A stretch of 41,998 nt of DNA, from contig SOIS01000037.1 of NCBI GenBank assembly GCA_004375965.1, positions 1 through 41,998 on the forward strand, read 5' to 3'. Source of the stretch: Candidatus Cloacimonadota bacterium. Lineage in GTDB: Bacteria > Hydrothermota > E44-bin80. Shown in pieces: positions 17,878-27,527 of the stretch (its first letter is position 1; each line of letters begins with the position of its first letter). The notes beneath the pieces are model-generated. The model had not been told where the DNA came from. It did not search any database and saw only the letters and a list, made by a program, of their open reading frames with translations. The position numbers and the translations under genes were made by a program.

Positions 17878-19110
17878 TTAGTGGTTTCTCCTCAGCTCTT
17901 TAGCCATTGTCTTTATCTCTATTAGATCCTGTTTCATTGCGCTCCAGCCATACCAGAGCGCATAATCAGGATTAGCATGAAATGTTCCCTGGAATGTTCT
18001 CATCCTGTGCTTGAAAAACATTATGAAGAGTTTTTGTTCTATCATGGTTGGCGCATCGTGGAAAGAAAGCAAATCAGGAAACTTATAAGCATAGAACTTG
18101 GATTTTTTTATAATCTCATTCTTATATAAATCTGCAACAGTAACAATTGCTTCTGACATCAGGCGATCAGCTTCCTTAATCATTTGGTCGCCTTTCTCAA
18201 GTTCTGCTTGCGCAAAATTTATTGAGTGACATTGATTGCAGGTCTTTATCATCTTATCTCGCTCTTTTTGCCAATCTTCTTGCGTAAGCCGAGCAACATC
18301 TGCTGCTTTCACTACATCAAGCCTGGCAGTTGGATTCCCAAGAGGATCAAGCACTCCGAGCCCTTGAAGAATGGTGGCACGGTCTTCTGCCCACTGTTAG
18401 TCTTCTGGCATCGGAAGTCGCACAGCAAGAAATCCCCAAGCAGTCTTTACAGCGTGATTGCCTTTTTGCATATGGCAGGTCTGACACGTAGGTGCGGCGA
18501 CTGTTTCAGGAAGCGTTTTATTCTGTTTCAACAAATATCGAACACCATGTTTTGATGAGGAGTACATCTCCCATTGTGGATGGTCAAAACCCATATGACA
18601 TGTCTGGCATGCCTGTGGCTGTCGAGCTTCATTAATAGAGAAAATATGCCTTGTATGACACGCATCGCACGAAGCAACTCCAAATCCTGCACCATCCTTT
18701 TTCAACTCTTTTATTTCCTCCTCGGTCTTTAACCCGATTTTATGGCAGCCCCCACACCCTTTCATCCCTTCCATCAATGCAATGGGCTGCCAGTGCGCTG
18801 TTGGCATTGCCTTCATTGCAACCCATGCTGCAGCATGTTTTCCGCTCTTGAATTGTTCCACCTTCTCCTCATGGCACATTGCACATGTCACAGGAGTAGG
18901 AATCCGAACCTCAGAGACATCTTGAGCTGAGTTATGCTTATCTCCGTGGCATTCTGAGCAGTTAATCCCATTTTGGCTATGCTTACTCAGTTGCCAGTCG
19001 GAGACAATCCTGGGTGTGGTCTTTTTATGACAATCAACACATTCCTTTGCCGTAAGACTGGATACAACAAACAGGCATACAAAAATAATGAATATCTTTC
19101 TCGCAACCAT
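17878..19110 (-). pseudogene. Octaheme HAO-like multiheme cytochrome c, interrupted by in-frame TAA at 18397-18399
   Basis: Signal peptide; CVDCH, CSECH, CAMCH, CGGCH, CDACH, CQTCH, CQTCH before the stop and CNQCH after it, all in one frame; RLPMPED-TAA-QWAEDRATILQGLGVLDPLGNPT. Confidence 0.8.
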
Positions 19111-19287
19111 AAAACACCTCCAGATCTTTAGTTTAGCGAAATATACACCTTAAACAGATTATCGAGGATATCTCTATGATTGTCATTTTTTGTAACCGAC
19201 TTTATTTCCATTTCTTCTATTGGTCTCGGTTCACTATTAATAATCATCCCGCTCGTTACTGTTGGTTTGATGATTGAAATTACGGTT

Positions 19288-19863
19288 TTATTTCCTTTCT
19301 TCTTTTGACTCTCTATATCTATTCATATATGCAAATTTTTCAAGCGGCAAACGTTCAGGCCTATTTTTCTCCCATTCTATCTGCTTATCAGACAGCACAG
19401 AACTTATCTTTTTAGAATGTTTACCAACTATGACAAGTGCGATTAGACGCATTCCTTCAGGGATTCCCAAAATTTCCTTTGCCTTATCCTCATCATATCC
19501 TGCAATAGGATGTGCAACCTGTCCCAATTCAGTCGCCCTCAGAATCATTAAGGCTGTCGCCATACCAATGTCAAACAGATAGTATTCCCTTTCCTTTATA
19601 ACACAATCAAACTCCTTTTTGCTAAATACAGCAATAATCATCGATGCATACTGGGTCCATTCATTTCCTTCAGACATTGCAGAGAAAAGTTGTTCAAGCA
19701 CATCCTTATCATAGACAAATACAAATCTCCAAGGCTGCTTATTGAAACAGGACGCTGACAGGCTGGCAGATTTTGCAAGGTCAGCAACAAGTTCTTCAGT
19801 TATCTTAACGGGTTCAAGTGAACGATAAGCCCTTCTTTCTTCTATTGCTTCTTTGACATCCAT
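19288..19863 (-). CDS. Nitroreductase family protein
   Basis: VKEAIEERRAYRSLEPVKIT; ASCFNKQPWRFVFV; ALMILRATELG. Confidence 0.85.
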   Translation of the reverse strand: MDVKEAIEERRAYRSLEPVKITEELVADLAKSASLSASCFNKQPWRFVFVYDKDVLEQLFSAMSEGNEWTQYASMIIAVFSKKEFDCVIKEREYYLFDIGMATALMILRATELGQVAHPIAGYDEDKAKEILGIPEGMRLIALVIVGKHSKKISSVLSDKQIEWEKNRPERLPLEKFAYMNRYRESKEERK

Positions 19864-19886
19864 ACAGACCCCCTAAACCTTTTTGT

Positions 19887-20366
19887 CTATCGTGATTTAA
19901 GAAAATCAATTATCTCATTTATATCTGGCAACTCTTTAATCTTGTATGCTTTATAATAAATAATATTTTGAGCTTCATCCATAATTATATTTGCTCTTCC
20001 AGAAAATCCGAATTTATCGATAAAATTCCCATAAAGCTTCGCAACATCTCCATGTGGCCAAAAATCTGATAGGAGTCGGGTACTATTTATTCCGAGATTC
20101 TCAGTCCAGGCTTTTTTTGATGGAACAGTGTCAACGCTAATTCCAAGAGTTATGGTATTCAATGAGTCAAATGTTTCTTTATTCTCTTCCAGTGATTGCA
20201 TCTGTTTAGCACATATGTCAGTCCATGCTAAAGGATGGAAAGAGAGGAGTATCTTCTTACCGCTGAACTGAGATAAAGTACATTCCTCCCCATTCTGGTC
20301 CTTTAATGTGAAATCTATCGATTTATCGCCTACTTTGATCTTTTTTTCGTGTTTCAAAATTTTCAC
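19887..20366 (-). CDS. AhpC/TSA family peroxiredoxin (Cys type)
   Basis: DFTLKDQNGEECTLSQFSGKKILLSFHPLAWTDICAKQM with TxxC peroxidatic motif. Confidence 0.85.
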   Translation of the reverse strand: MKILKHEKKIKVGDKSIDFTLKDQNGEECTLSQFSGKKILLSFHPLAWTDICAKQMQSLEENKETFDSLNTITLGISVDTVPSKKAWTENLGINSTRLLSDFWPHGDVAKLYGNFIDKFGFSGRANIIMDEAQNIIYYKAYKIKELPDINEIIDFLKSR

Positions 20367-20378
20367 CTCCGTTTATCC

Positions 20379-20897
20379 TCAATATTTCGCATCCATTCGA
20401 AATTCTGCAACATCAAACCAGAATCCAGATTTGGTTAAGTAATCAAACTGTGCTTTAAGCAGGTCATAGTGGTATTCCTCTTCCTCTATTATTTTTGTAA
20501 ATATCTTTTTTGCCATAGGATCTTTTACTTCTCCTGCAGCTTTTTTATACAATTCAATACCTTTCCTTTCGCTTTCCATACCTATCCTCAAAGCATCGAT
20601 ATCACTTTGATTTACTTCCACTTTTTTGTTTGTTCTTCCTTCAAATATTGGAACCTTTCCAACATTGGGAGATCCTTGAGCCAGTTCTTTCCACTGTTCT
20701 GTTCCTATAAGTGTGTCAAACATTTTTTGAAAGGTATGTAGATGACCTATTTCATCCCTTGCAAGGGACTCAAACATTTTCTTGCCAAGTTGATTCTCGG
20801 TTTTCTTTACACATTCTTCATAAAAGCGACGCCCATCCTTTTCCATCTGGATTGCAATTTTTATGGCTTCCACTACAGCTGGACTTATTTTACTCAT
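20379..20897 (-). CDS. Ferritin-like diiron protein
   Basis: MEKDGRRFYEE, RDEIGHLH, SERKGIELY, EEEYHYDLL. Confidence 0.8.
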   Translation of the reverse strand: MSKISPAVVEAIKIAIQMEKDGRRFYEECVKKTENQLGKKMFESLARDEIGHLHTFQKMFDTLIGTEQWKELAQGSPNVGKVPIFEGRTNKKVEVNQSDIDALRIGMESERKGIELYKKAAGEVKDPMAKKIFTKIIEEEEYHYDLLKAQFDYLTKSGFWFDVAEFRMDAKY

Positions 20898-20956
20898 TGT
20901 TCCCCCAAATTATTAATTTTACAGAAAAAGGTAGCAGAGCGAAAGGTGTTTTTACT

Positions 20957-21337
20957 TCACTTCTTTTTGCTCTTATAGTCTTCTATTGCCTTATGAAGTG
21001 CATCAGCAGCAAGATTAGAACAGTGCATTTTCTGAGGAGGCAAACCATCAAGCTCGGTTGCAACATCACTTCGTGTTATTTCTAAAGCTTTATCAACATG
21101 CATTCCCTTTGCCATTTCTGTTACCATACTGCTTGTTGCAATTGCTGAACCGCAACCGAAAGTCTTAAATTTTATATCGGTTATAATATCATCCTTTACC
21201 TTGATGTACATCTCCATCAGGTCACCGCAAACAGGGTTTCCCACTTTTCCATAACCATCAGGATTTTCGATTTCGCCAACATTCTTTGGCTTCATGAAAT
21301 GCTCCATAACTTTCTTACTGTATCCTATCTGTGCCAT
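20957..21337 (-). CDS. iscU: Fe-S cluster assembly scaffold IscU/NifU N-terminal type
   Basis: MAQIGYSKKVMEHFMKPKNVGEI, GNPVCGDLM, FGCGSAIA, MHCSNLAADAL (three scaffold Cys). Confidence 0.92.
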   Translation of the reverse strand: MAQIGYSKKVMEHFMKPKNVGEIENPDGYGKVGNPVCGDLMEMYIKVKDDIITDIKFKTFGCGSAIATSSMVTEMAKGMHVDKALEITRSDVATELDGLPPQKMHCSNLAADALHKAIEDYKSKKK

Positions 21338-21356
21338 AGTTCTATCCTCTCCCTGT

Positions 21357-22508
21357 TTAAAGGGGTGAAAGTCCTCGTAACCTTTCAACCGTTTCTTTTA
21401 CAGCTTTTGTTATTTTGGGAATTTGCTCAATGCTGTTTGAGTGTCCCAAGGTTAAAACCATTGAACCATGTGCTTCTTCATGTTTTAGACCTATGGCAAG
21501 TAGTACATGTGAGGGTTCAAGTGTTTTTGATGAACATGCTGAGCCAGTTGACACTTGTATATTGTACATATCCATATTCAAAAGAATACTCTCACCTTCT
21601 ATTCGGCTGAAACGAAAACTTGCATGGTGGGGAAGTCTTTGAGTTGGATGACCAGTGAGAAATGATTCGTCTATTCTCAATATCTCAATGATTAGTTTAT
21701 CCCTGATTTTGCCGAGTCGCTCGCTTTCCTGAGCTATCTCATTTTTTGCAATCCTTGCTGCCTCACCCATCCCTGCAATCCCAAATAGGTTTTCCGTCCC
21801 TGACCTGAGTCCACGTTCCTGTCCGCCTCCCGGCAGAACAGATTGAAGTTTTACACCCTTCTTAATATACAATGCTCCCGTACCTTGAGGTCCATAGATA
21901 TCATTCGATGAGAGAGTCAAAAGGTCTATTCTATCATTCTGTACATCGATAGGAATTCGACCAGCTGCTGCTGTTGCATCAACATGTAGATAACCCCCTT
22001 TTTTATGAACTATCTCGCTTATCTCTCTAATTGGTTCAATTGTGCCAATCTCATTATTTGCATACATTACCGAGGTTACAACTGTTTCCTTAGTTAAACT
22101 TCTTTCGAGTTCATCGAGGTTTAAAATCCCTGTTGAATCAACTGAAATAGTATTAAATTCGTAGCCATTTTTCTGTAACTCTTTCATTGGATTGAGAACA
22201 GAAATGTGTTCTATTGAGCTAGCTTTGAGTTTTTTACCTTTTTTAATATTTCTTAATGCTGTTCCCTTAATGGCAAGGTTGTTAGATTCTGTTGCACCGC
22301 TGGTGAAAACTATACAATTCTCACTCTCTGCGTTTATAAGCTTCGCTACTTTTTCTCTCGCTTCTTCGATAACCTTCTTCCCTGCTAATCCGAAAGAGTA
22401 CAGTGCAGAAGCGTTTCCAACCCCATTTTTTAGAAATCCTTCTGCAAATTTCAGTACCCTTGTGTCAACAGGAAGCCACGCTGCATGATCCAAATATATA
22501 TTTTCCAT
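21357..22508 (-). CDS. IscS/NifS-like protein lacking the PLP-binding Lys (Asp203 in LSSNDIYGP)
   Basis: FTSGATESNNLAIKG, MYANNEIGT, STGSACSSKTLEPSHVL present; SSND replaces SxHK; HVDATAAAG replaces HVDAxQxxG. Confidence 0.92.
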   Translation of the reverse strand: MENIYLDHAAWLPVDTRVLKFAEGFLKNGVGNASALYSFGLAGKKVIEEAREKVAKLINAESENCIVFTSGATESNNLAIKGTALRNIKKGKKLKASSIEHISVLNPMKELQKNGYEFNTISVDSTGILNLDELERSLTKETVVTSVMYANNEIGTIEPIREISEIVHKKGGYLHVDATAAAGRIPIDVQNDRIDLLTLSSNDIYGPQGTGALYIKKGVKLQSVLPGGGQERGLRSGTENLFGIAGMGEAARIAKNEIAQESERLGKIRDKLIIEILRIDESFLTGHPTQRLPHHASFRFSRIEGESILLNMDMYNIQVSTGSACSSKTLEPSHVLLAIGLKHEEAHGSMVLTLGHSNSIEQIPKITKAVKETVERLRGLSPL

Positions 22509-22511
22509 TTC

Positions 22512-22871
22512 TTAAAAATTCAGGATTGCATCTGCTTCGAGAGCAAGGTCATTCAATGTTGCTGCCCCAACTATTTTTGTTTCAGGGACGAAATCCCCTC
22601 TATCTATTCCAAGTAGTTGAGTGCTCTGTTCACATACATACAACTTAACACCAGCTTTTATTGCCTGATCCATAACTTCTTTTAACGAAGGAAAACTTCC
22701 CATCTTTATTTTCTCTGCCTCGCCGTTTTTTACACCCATAACCCCCTTTATCACAAAGTAGATTGTAGTTTCAACACCCATGGCAGCAGCTGTCGTTGCC
22801 AGTATAAAAGGCGCATACAATCTTTCAGGTGTATCAATTCCGCTTGTTTGAACATAGAGTATCTTTTTCAT
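22512..22871 (-). CDS. DsrE family protein
   Basis: KKILYVQTSGIDTPERLYAPFILATTAAAMGVETTIYFV; AGVKLYVCEQS. Confidence 0.8.
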   Translation of the reverse strand: MKKILYVQTSGIDTPERLYAPFILATTAAAMGVETTIYFVIKGVMGVKNGEAEKIKMGSFPSLKEVMDQAIKAGVKLYVCEQSTQLLGIDRGDFVPETKIVGAATLNDLALEADAILNF

Positions 22872-22881
22872 TTTTATATAC

Positions 22882-23127
22882 TCACTTTTGCTTTTTTATA
22901 AAAAAGGTCATCACTGAGCCGACCTTCTCAAATTTAAGAATCTCCTGACCCACCCTCTTTGCCCATCGCATAATATCTTCTTCTGCAGCAGGATCATCAG
23001 CCTCAACCTTCAACACCTGTCCCACTTCGAGTTTATCTATTTCCTCTTTTGTCATAGCAATTGGCATTGGGCAGTAGTAACCCACACAATCCAGTTCTGC
23101 ATCCGGTGCAATATCTTCGTGACTCAT
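22882..23127 (-). CDS. TusA-family sulfur carrier
   Basis: Start MSHEDIAP after GGAGG; ELDCVGYYCPMPIAMTKEEIDKLEVGQVLKVEADDPAAEEDI. Confidence 0.88.
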   Translation of the reverse strand: MSHEDIAPDAELDCVGYYCPMPIAMTKEEIDKLEVGQVLKVEADDPAAEEDIMRWAKRVGQEILKFEKVGSVMTFFIKKQK

Positions 23128-23203
23128 TTTTCTGACCTCCTCTATGCTACTGAGAACGAGCTGTGGAATTGCATGACTGTATCTCTCTGCAAAACCTTTC
23201 ACA

Positions 23204-23728
23204 TCAGGTATTCATCCAATTCCACGTCTCGCTTTCTGAAGATTCAAACCAATCTGACGTATGCTTTAGATAGTGGTAGGCATTCTGCAGAGCGGTAAAA
23301 TGATTAACTTCTTCCTGCTCCAATGCCTTGAAAAATGCTGTTTCTACCGAAGCTTTGCTCTCTTTGGCAAACCTTCCATACATGGTGATCGATTCCTGCT
23401 CAAGATGCATTGCGTGTTCATAAGCCTCGGTAATATCAAGATCCCACGTAGAACGGTCCTCCTTTGAAAACTTCTCAAAAACATTTCGGACAACCTTTTC
23501 CAATTCACTCCTCGGTATTGATACTTTCGTTGGCTCCGAAGGGCTCACTTCAAATAGTTCGCGAATCCGTCTCATATGGTCAAGCTCCTGGTCAGCAAGC
23601 GTCGAGAAGAGGCTTTCTGTCAATGGGTTTTTTGCCTGTGAAAGCGCTTGCTTGTAGTGGTCATATCCCTTCTGTTCAAGCCCAAGAGCAGCCTGCAAAG
23701 CCTCGTTAAGTCCAGGGTTATTACTCAC
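23204..23728 (-). CDS. Ferritin-like/rubrerythrin-like diiron protein
   Basis: LEQKGYDHYKQA, DQELDHMRR, LEQESITMY, EEVNHFTAL. Confidence 0.8.
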   Translation of the reverse strand: MSNNPGLNEALQAALGLEQKGYDHYKQALSQAKNPLTESLFSTLADQELDHMRRIRELFEVSPSEPTKVSIPRSELEKVVRNVFEKFSKEDRSTWDLDITEAYEHAMHLEQESITMYGRFAKESKASVETAFFKALEQEEVNHFTALQNAYHYLKHTSDWFESSESETWNWMNT

Positions 23729-23831
23729 TAAGTACCTCCTTATATGCCACCTTAGATCATCGTTAATCTTTCAGCTCATCCATTCAATTTGCCTTTGGAT
23801 CTACGTAATCAGCAATTCCTCACAAAGGTTT

Positions 23832-24206
23832 TCATGTTGTCCACAGCCCATGCACACTACAATATTCACGAGCCGTTATTTCTTCCGCTTCTATAGCGAA
23901 AATTGCCTCTGGAACATCTCCAGGTTTGAGGAACTGACGATAAGTTTTTCCATCCACAATTATCTCTATCCACTCTATATAGTGTTTCTCCTCCATAGGA
24001 TGTTGAATAGAGCCTACCTTTACAAAAAAACCTTTTTCTGTTTTTTCTACCACTGGAAGATGCTTCTCTTTCCCCTCTTCCTCTATCTTCTCATCGAAGA
24101 GTACCATAGGTTGGTCACAACAGACAAGTTCCCCTACACCTTCATGAAGAACCTCTATAATGTTTCCACAAATATTGCATTTATAGACCTGTAGTTTCTT
24201 TGTCAT
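23832..24206 (-). CDS. dfx: Desulfoferrodoxin (superoxide reductase)
   Basis: [51 protein letters not shown]. Confidence 0.95.
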   Translation of the reverse strand: MTKKLQVYKCNICGNIIEVLHEGVGELVCCDQPMVLFDEKIEEEGKEKHLPVVEKTEKGFFVKVGSIQHPMEEKHYIEWIEIIVDGKTYRQFLKPGDVPEAIFAIEAEEITAREYCSVHGLWTT

Positions 24207-24293
24207 TTTTACCTCCTGTTATATTTTTTGTTTAAACACTTTCAAGGACGTTTCATCTCCAGAAATTCCAAGGAACACTTTCCCAATATCTTA

Positions 24294-24818
24294 TTAACCT
24301 CCACTTGCTTCTGGGACAGTTGGAGGAGCGAATACTCTTTGAGCAAGTTCACGGTCAATCATAAATAACCCACCTGCAGATTTGCCTGCGAGTTTGAGTT
24401 TTTGAACAACTTCATCAGCAGAAGCCTCCTCTTCAACCTGCTCAGTTACAAACCACTGTAGAAAATTGTTTGTAGCGTGGTCACCTTCTGAAATTGATAG
24501 GTCAACGAGACTATTGATCAAACTGGTAACCTTCTGCTCGTGTCTATATACATGTTCAAATGCTGCTAATGGTGAATTCCATTCACTTTGTGGTGGGTCA
24601 ATTTCCGATAGAATTACCTTACCTCCACGCTCGAGGATAAAATTATAGAACTTCATTGCATGTGATAGTTCTTCCTGAGCCTGAACCTTCATCCAGTTTG
24701 CGAAACCTTTTAGGTTAATCGAGTTGAAATAAGCAGACATTGAAAGGTAAAGGTATGAAGAGTAGAGTTCTGCGTTTAATTGCTTGTCTAATGCTTGCTG
24801 CATTTTCTTTTTAATCAT
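24294..24818 (-). CDS. ftn: Ferritin
   Basis: [54 protein letters not shown]. Confidence 0.93.
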   Translation of the reverse strand: MIKKKMQQALDKQLNAELYSSYLYLSMSAYFNSINLKGFANWMKVQAQEELSHAMKFYNFILERGGKVILSEIDPPQSEWNSPLAAFEHVYRHEQKVTSLINSLVDLSISEGDHATNNFLQWFVTEQVEEEASADEVVQKLKLAGKSAGGLFMIDRELAQRVFAPPTVPEASGG

Positions 24819-24974
24819 AACATCTTCTCCTTTACTGAAACCTCATATTACATAGATTACTACCTTCAAGTGGCTCTTTGTATTTAAGAATAGATAAGTA
24901 TGTTCTTTTTTCTAATCTAATACTCTCACAGTTCAATGATTTTTTAGACAGGTAATCATACTTGATTTAGCTAT

Positions 24975-25553
24975 CTAATAAGGTTCACAAAACAATTCGT
25001 AGTAGCTTTGAGGATGAGCACAAGCAGGACATTCCTTTGGAGCTTCGTTCCCTTCATGTATGTAACCGCAATTACGACATTTCCACTTAATAACTTTGTC
25101 TTTCTTAAATACTTTACCTTCCTCAATGTTCTTAAGAAAGGCTGAATATCTTGCTTCATGCGCTTTTTCAGCTTCCGCGATAGATCTAAAAACGTCAGCA
25201 ATTTCAACAAATCCTTCTTCTTTTGCGATTTTTGCAAATTCAGGATACATTTGAGTCCACTCGTAATGCTCACCAGCTGCTGCTGCTTTAAGATTGGCTT
25301 TTGTATCTCCAATTACACCTGCAGGAAATGAACTAGAAACTTCTACTTCTCCACCCTGCAAAAATTTGAACTCCCGTTCTGCATGTTCTTTCTCGTTATC
25401 AGCAGTCTCCAGAAATATAGCAGCTATCTGTTCGTATCCCTCTTTTCTTGCCTTACTGGCAAAATAGGTATATCGGTTCCTTGCCTGTGACTCTCCTGCA
25501 AAAGCTGTCAGGAGATTCTTCTCGGTTTTGCTTCCCTTTAACCCCATGATCAC
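24975..25553 (-). CDS. rbr: Rubrerythrin
   Basis: [52 protein letters not shown]-terminal [31 protein letters not shown]. Confidence 0.95.
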   Translation of the reverse strand: MIMGLKGSKTEKNLLTAFAGESQARNRYTYFASKARKEGYEQIAAIFLETADNEKEHAEREFKFLQGGEVEVSSSFPAGVIGDTKANLKAAAAGEHYEWTQMYPEFAKIAKEEGFVEIADVFRSIAEAEKAHEARYSAFLKNIEEGKVFKKDKVIKWKCRNCGYIHEGNEAPKECPACAHPQSYYELFCEPY

Positions 25554-25562
25554 CTCCTTTAT

Positions 25563-25784
25563 TTATACAGAAACAACTTCTTTTACCTCGGGGACTTCTT
25601 CCTTTAACACCCTCTCTATACCTGCTTTCAGTGTCATCTGGCTCATTGGACATCCTGAGCAGGCACCAATCAATTTTACCTTAACCACACCATCTTCTGT
25701 CACTTCTACCAATTCAACATTCCCACCATCTGCCTGTAGGGATGGTCTGATCTTCTCTAATGCTGCTTCTACCTTTTCTTTCAT
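25563..25784 (-). CDS. NifU C-terminal (Nfu) domain protein
   Basis: [35 protein letters not shown]. Confidence 0.92.
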   Translation of the reverse strand: MKEKVEAALEKIRPSLQADGGNVELVEVTEDGVVKVKLIGACSGCPMSQMTLKAGIERVLKEEVPEVKEVVSV

Positions 25785-25842
25785 TTTCCCTCCTTTAGAT
25801 CCATTTAATTAATTCTATCAAGCAAAATTGCCATTATGAGTA

Positions 25843-26181
25843 TTACAATAATCTTGTCGATTCATTTGGTCTTGGCACTTTGACAACAAGAAAACGTAAT
25901 ATGTTTTCACTTCCATTAAACCAGCAATGTGGTATTTTAGCAGGACTTTCAATCAGCATATCGGTTCCAACTTCCTTCTTTTCGTCACCTATTTCAACTA
26001 CTCCTCGACCTTCAAGTACATAGAAGATTACATCGACAGGGGTCAGATGACACTTCATAACTTCTCCCGGCTTCAATGTTATATGAACTACCTGAGCATT
26101 TTCCGCGTCATAGATTTTTCTTGTATCAACCCCATGAGGATTATGCGTAACCTCAGCTTCTTTCACATCTATTATTTTCAT
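25843..26181 (-). CDS. Cupin-domain protein
   Basis: LKPGEVMKCHLTPVDVIFYVLEGRGVVEIGDEK...IPHCWFNG. Confidence 0.8.
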   Translation of the reverse strand: MKIIDVKEAEVTHNPHGVDTRKIYDAENAQVVHITLKPGEVMKCHLTPVDVIFYVLEGRGVVEIGDEKKEVGTDMLIESPAKIPHCWFNGSENILRFLVVKVPRPNESTRLL

Positions 26182-26207
26182 TGCTATTACCCCCTATAAC
26201 TTTCTTA

Positions 26208-27512
26208 TCATTTCTTTAGGATGTTTTTGATATCCTCTTCTGGACTGCCTATAAGTTTTAAATCATAGTTTTCCTTAAGTACCTTCAGAATGTCCTCATT
26301 AACCCAGGCAGGGAGTATGGGTCCGAGATAGATACCTTTTATACCGAGTGCGAGAAGGCTCCAGAGTATGGCTACAGCCTTCTGCTCCATCCAGCTCAAC
26401 ATTAAGGTTAGTGGAAGTTCGTTTACTCCAACCCCGAAGAGTTCGGAAAGAGCAGAGGCAATTTCAATAGCGACAATCGCATCATTACACTGTCCCAAAT
26501 CAATAAGCCTTGGGATACCTTCTATATCTCCAAGCTCCAAATCGTTGATTCTGAATTTACCACAAGCAAGTGTAAGAACAACCGTATCTTCTGGCAGGAG
26601 TTTCACAAATTCGGTGTAGTATTCCGCTTTCTTATTTCGAGAATCACATCCCCCTACAAGGAAGAAGTGTTTGATTTTCCCATTTTCCACTAACTCTTTG
26701 ATCTTGTCTGCTAAAGAAAGAACCACTGATTTGGAGAATCCCGTTGTAAGAGTAACATCACCGGACTTCTCTTCGAGCTCAGGTAACGATTTTGCCATTT
26801 CAATGACAGGAGTGAAGTCATATCCATCAATGTGTTTCACACCGGGTAATCTTACAGGACCAGCTGTGAACATTCTATCTCTGTATTCTTCCTTTGGAAT
26901 AAGGGCACAGTTAGATGTTGCAAGAATTGCTCCAGGAAATTCTGTAAACAGTTTTTTTTGGTCGAACCATGCTTTCCCGAGATTACCTGCCAGGTGCTTA
27001 TACTTATTCAGACCGGGATAACCATGTGCAGGCAGCATTTCCGAATGAGTATAGACATTTATCCCTGTCCCCTCTGTCTGCTTGAGCAATTCCTCGAGCG
27101 CCTTCAATCCATGGCCTGTAACAATAATTCCATGCCCTTTTACAGTACCTGTTTGAACCTTAGTAGGCTCGGGCTCACCATATGTCTTAATATGTGCTTC
27201 CTTTAAAAGTTTCATTGTCTTTAGATTCATTTCTCCGGCTTCAATGGCAAGCTTAACAAGACTTTCTGCATCAAAGTTTACATTTGTAAATGTTGTATAG
27301 AATGCTTTTTCCAAAAATCCATCTATCTCAGAATCAGTGTATCCTAGTTCTCTCGCGTGGTAGAGATATGCACTCATTCCTTTTATTGCGTATATAAGGT
27401 TGTCCTGTAGCCGCGCTACTGTAGGTTCTTTTCCACATACACCTTTAACGGTGCATCCTGTTCCCTTTGCAGTCTGGGAACATTGATAACAAAACATTTC
27501 CAATCTTTCCAT
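26208..27512 (-). CDS. hcp: Hybrid-cluster protein (short, class III-like)
   Basis: [24 protein letters not shown]-terminal Cys cluster; [45 protein letters not shown]; 434 aa. Confidence 0.93.
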   Translation of the reverse strand: MERLEMFCYQCSQTAKGTGCTVKGVCGKEPTVARLQDNLIYAIKGMSAYLYHARELGYTDSEIDGFLEKAFYTTFTNVNFDAESLVKLAIEAGEMNLKTMKLLKEAHIKTYGEPEPTKVQTGTVKGHGIIVTGHGLKALEELLKQTEGTGINVYTHSEMLPAHGYPGLNKYKHLAGNLGKAWFDQKKLFTEFPGAILATSNCALIPKEEYRDRMFTAGPVRLPGVKHIDGYDFTPVIEMAKSLPELEEKSGDVTLTTGFSKSVVLSLADKIKELVENGKIKHFFLVGGCDSRNKKAEYYTEFVKLLPEDTVVLTLACGKFRINDLELGDIEGIPRLIDLGQCNDAIVAIEIASALSELFGVGVNELPLTLMLSWMEQKAVAILWSLLALGIKGIYLGPILPAWVNEDILKVLKENYDLKLIGSPEEDIKNILKK

Positions 27513-27527
27513 CCTACTCCTCCTTTT

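Noticed and set aside
18397-18399. Recoded amino acid at the stop in the HAO-like gene
   Set aside because: The codon is TAA, not TGA (Sec) or TAG (Pyl), so known recoding does not apply; treated as mutation or error.
24971-25312. 113-aa minus ORF in an alternative frame of rubrerythrin
   Set aside because: Lys/Leu-rich shadow frame; the 24975-25553 frame has all family motifs.
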